NCBI GenBank assembly: GCA_902796505.1 | Contig: CADBPA010000233.1 | Location: forward strand, 1 to 22,812 | Direction of reading: 5' to 3' | From: an uncultured Ruminococcus sp. | GTDB lineage: Bacteria; Bacillota; Clostridia; Oscillospirales; CAG-272 | Length of the DNA: 22,812 nt | Part shown: positions 21,893-22,812 of the stretch, piece after piece | Numbering within the stretch: the first letter of the stretch is position 1 | How the letters are laid out: each line of letters begins with the position of its first letter | Translations under genes and position numbers: made by a program | The notes under the pieces: generated by a model | Databases searched by the model: none | The model's input: only the letters and a program-made list of their open reading frames with translations | What the model was told of the DNA's origin: nothing

Positions 21893-22812
21893 TTTTGCTC
21901 CTCCTTTTCTTTCTGCCCGTTTCGCTTGCAGGCTTCTTCCTTTTCGTATGCCTCGTAAGCCGCGACGATGCGGCGTACCAGCGGATGACGGACGACGTCC
22001 CGATCGCAGAAGGCGAAAGTTCCGACGCCCTCCACTCCGGCGAGGACCTCCTGCGCCACGGCAAGGCCGCTCTTTTTCCCGATCGGCAGATCGGTCTGCG
22101 ACAGGTCTCCGGTCACGACGGCTTTGGAGCGGTATCCAAGCCTTGTCAGGAACATTTTCATCTGCTCCGGGGTGGTGTTCTGCGCCTCATCGAGGATGAT
22201 GAAGGAATCGTCGAGCGTTCTGCCGCGCATATAGGCGAGCGGCGCGATCTCGATCGTTCCGCGTTCAATGTATTTCTGGAAATTCTCCATCCCGAGCATC
22301 TCGATCAGCGCGTCGTAAAGCGGGCGCAGATACGGATCGATCTTGCTCTGCAGATCGCCCGGAGGAAATCCGAGCCTCTCTCCCGCCTCCACGGCGGGGC
22401 GCGTCAGGACAATGCGGTCCACCGCCTTCTTACGCAGCGCGTCCACCGCGATCGCAACGGCGAGAAAGGTCTTTCCTGTTCCGGCAGGGCCGACGCAGAG
22501 GACGATGGGATTCTTTCCGATTTCGTCCACGTACTGTTTTTGCGCCAGCGTTTTCGGCTTGATCGGGCGGCCTTTAGCGGAAACGCAGATCACGCCGGAA
22601 AGCCCGATCTCCTCGTCGCCGTCCGCCGGCTCTTCTTCGGCAAGAGAGATCGCGTAATCAACGACGCCCCGGTCGATCCCTTCCCCGTCGGTCAGACGAC
22701 GGATCAGAAAGGACATCACGCGGGATGCGCGCGCAACGCTCTTTTTATCTCCCCGGATGAGAATTGCGTCGTCTCCGTCCTCCGCCGTGACCGCTGAAAT
22801 GCGAACGCGGAA
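21889..22812 (-). CDS. phoH: PhoH-family ATPase, 5' end outside the window
   Basis: A total of 307 codons plus the stop lie in the window, and the reading frame continues open through the right edge, so only the first few residues are missing. The N-terminal part (FRVRISAVTAEDGDDAILIR and onward, followed by MSFLIRRL) is the small KH-like domain of this family, so the in-frame GTG at 22719 is not the true start. The P-loop is GPAGTGKT, followed by VDRIVLTRPAVEAGERLGF and the Walker B-type SFIILDEAQNTTPEQMKMFLTR. The family links ATP hydrolysis to RNA metabolism near YbeY, although its exact reaction is unsettled. It heads the conserved phoH-ybeY-era-recO-mutS2 string; its promoter is not in view. 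Confidence 0.96.
   Translation of the reverse strand, partial: FRVRISAVTAEDGDDAILIRGDKKSVARASRVMSFLIRRLTDGEGIDRGVVDYAISLAEEEPADGDEEIGLSGVICVSAKGRPIKPKTLAQKQYVDEIGKNPIVLCVGPAGTGKTFLAVAIAVDALRKKAVDRIVLTRPAVEAGERLGFPPGDLQSKIDPYLRPLYDALIEMLGMENFQKYIERGTIEIAPLAYMRGRTLDDSFIILDEAQNTTPEQMKMFLTRLGYRSKAVVTGDLSQTDLPIGKKSGLAVAQEVLAGVEGVGTFAFCDRDVVRHPLVRRIVAAYEAYEKEEACKRNGQKEKEEQK

Noticed and set aside
1..22812. CRISPR arrays, tRNA or rRNA genes, insertion sequences, prophage genes
   Set aside because: No regularly spaced repeats, tRNA-like cloverleaf ends, rRNA segments, transposase or integrase motifs were noticed on reading both strands; a dedicated search was not possible.

Overview
The window looks like chromosomal DNA of an uncultured, probably gut-associated member of the Clostridia (Bacillota). 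The evidence is the rpsF-ssb-rpsR cluster, the phoH-ybeY-era-recO-mutS2 string, near-consensus sigma-A promoters, strong AAGGAGG-type ribosome binding sites and many intrinsic terminators. Base composition is moderately G+C rich, about mid-fifties percent by eye, and this creates many long antisense reading frames. No rRNA, tRNA, CRISPR array, transposase, integrase or phage gene was seen. No gene-free stretch exceeds 300 bases; the longest gap, 8386-8603, holds two divergent promoters and the rpsF leader.

Region A (1-7435, minus strand) is the most interesting part. A perfect-consensus promoter (7407-7435) reads into five tightly packed genes: a TerB_N/TerB_C-domain protein, a BREX-type (DUF2791/BrxD-like) P-loop ATPase, an Lhr/BrxHI-like SF2 helicase, a small SAM-dependent methyltransferase and the redox chaperone Hsp33. 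The last is followed by an intrinsic terminator and then by the start of a gene that resembles Fe/Mn superoxide dismutase. The first three genes overlap or nearly touch and look like a self-contained DNA- or RNA-processing machine. It shares parts with BREX but lacks the PglX methyltransferase and PglZ phosphatase. A stress-response or anti-phage role is inferred, not shown.

Region B (7457-9902) is housekeeping. ispE (MEP isoprenoid pathway) reads leftward. The divergent rpsF-ssb-rpsR operon reads rightward from a second perfect-consensus promoter. Its leader RNA can fold so that the rpsF Shine-Dalgarno is fully paired, which suggests autoregulation by the S6:S18 complex.

Region C (9914-14708) is a carbohydrate region. 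It contains an MFS transporter with a palindrome inside its putative promoter. Next comes a separately promoted two-gene operon encoding a cytoplasmic GH20 beta-N-acetylhexosaminidase (GcnA/GH20C-like) and a heparinase II/III-fold protein. Together they suggest intracellular breakdown of amino-sugar-containing oligosaccharides.

Region D (14711-22812, minus strand) is one long probable operon. It starts with phoH (cut by the window edge), then ybeY, era, recO and mutS2, which cover RNA maturation, ribosome assembly and DNA repair or ribosome rescue. It continues through a serine hydrolase of the class C beta-lactamase fold, a small two-helix membrane protein and a TIM-barrel sugar isomerase/epimerase. 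It converges on the GH20/lyase operon at a bidirectional terminator.
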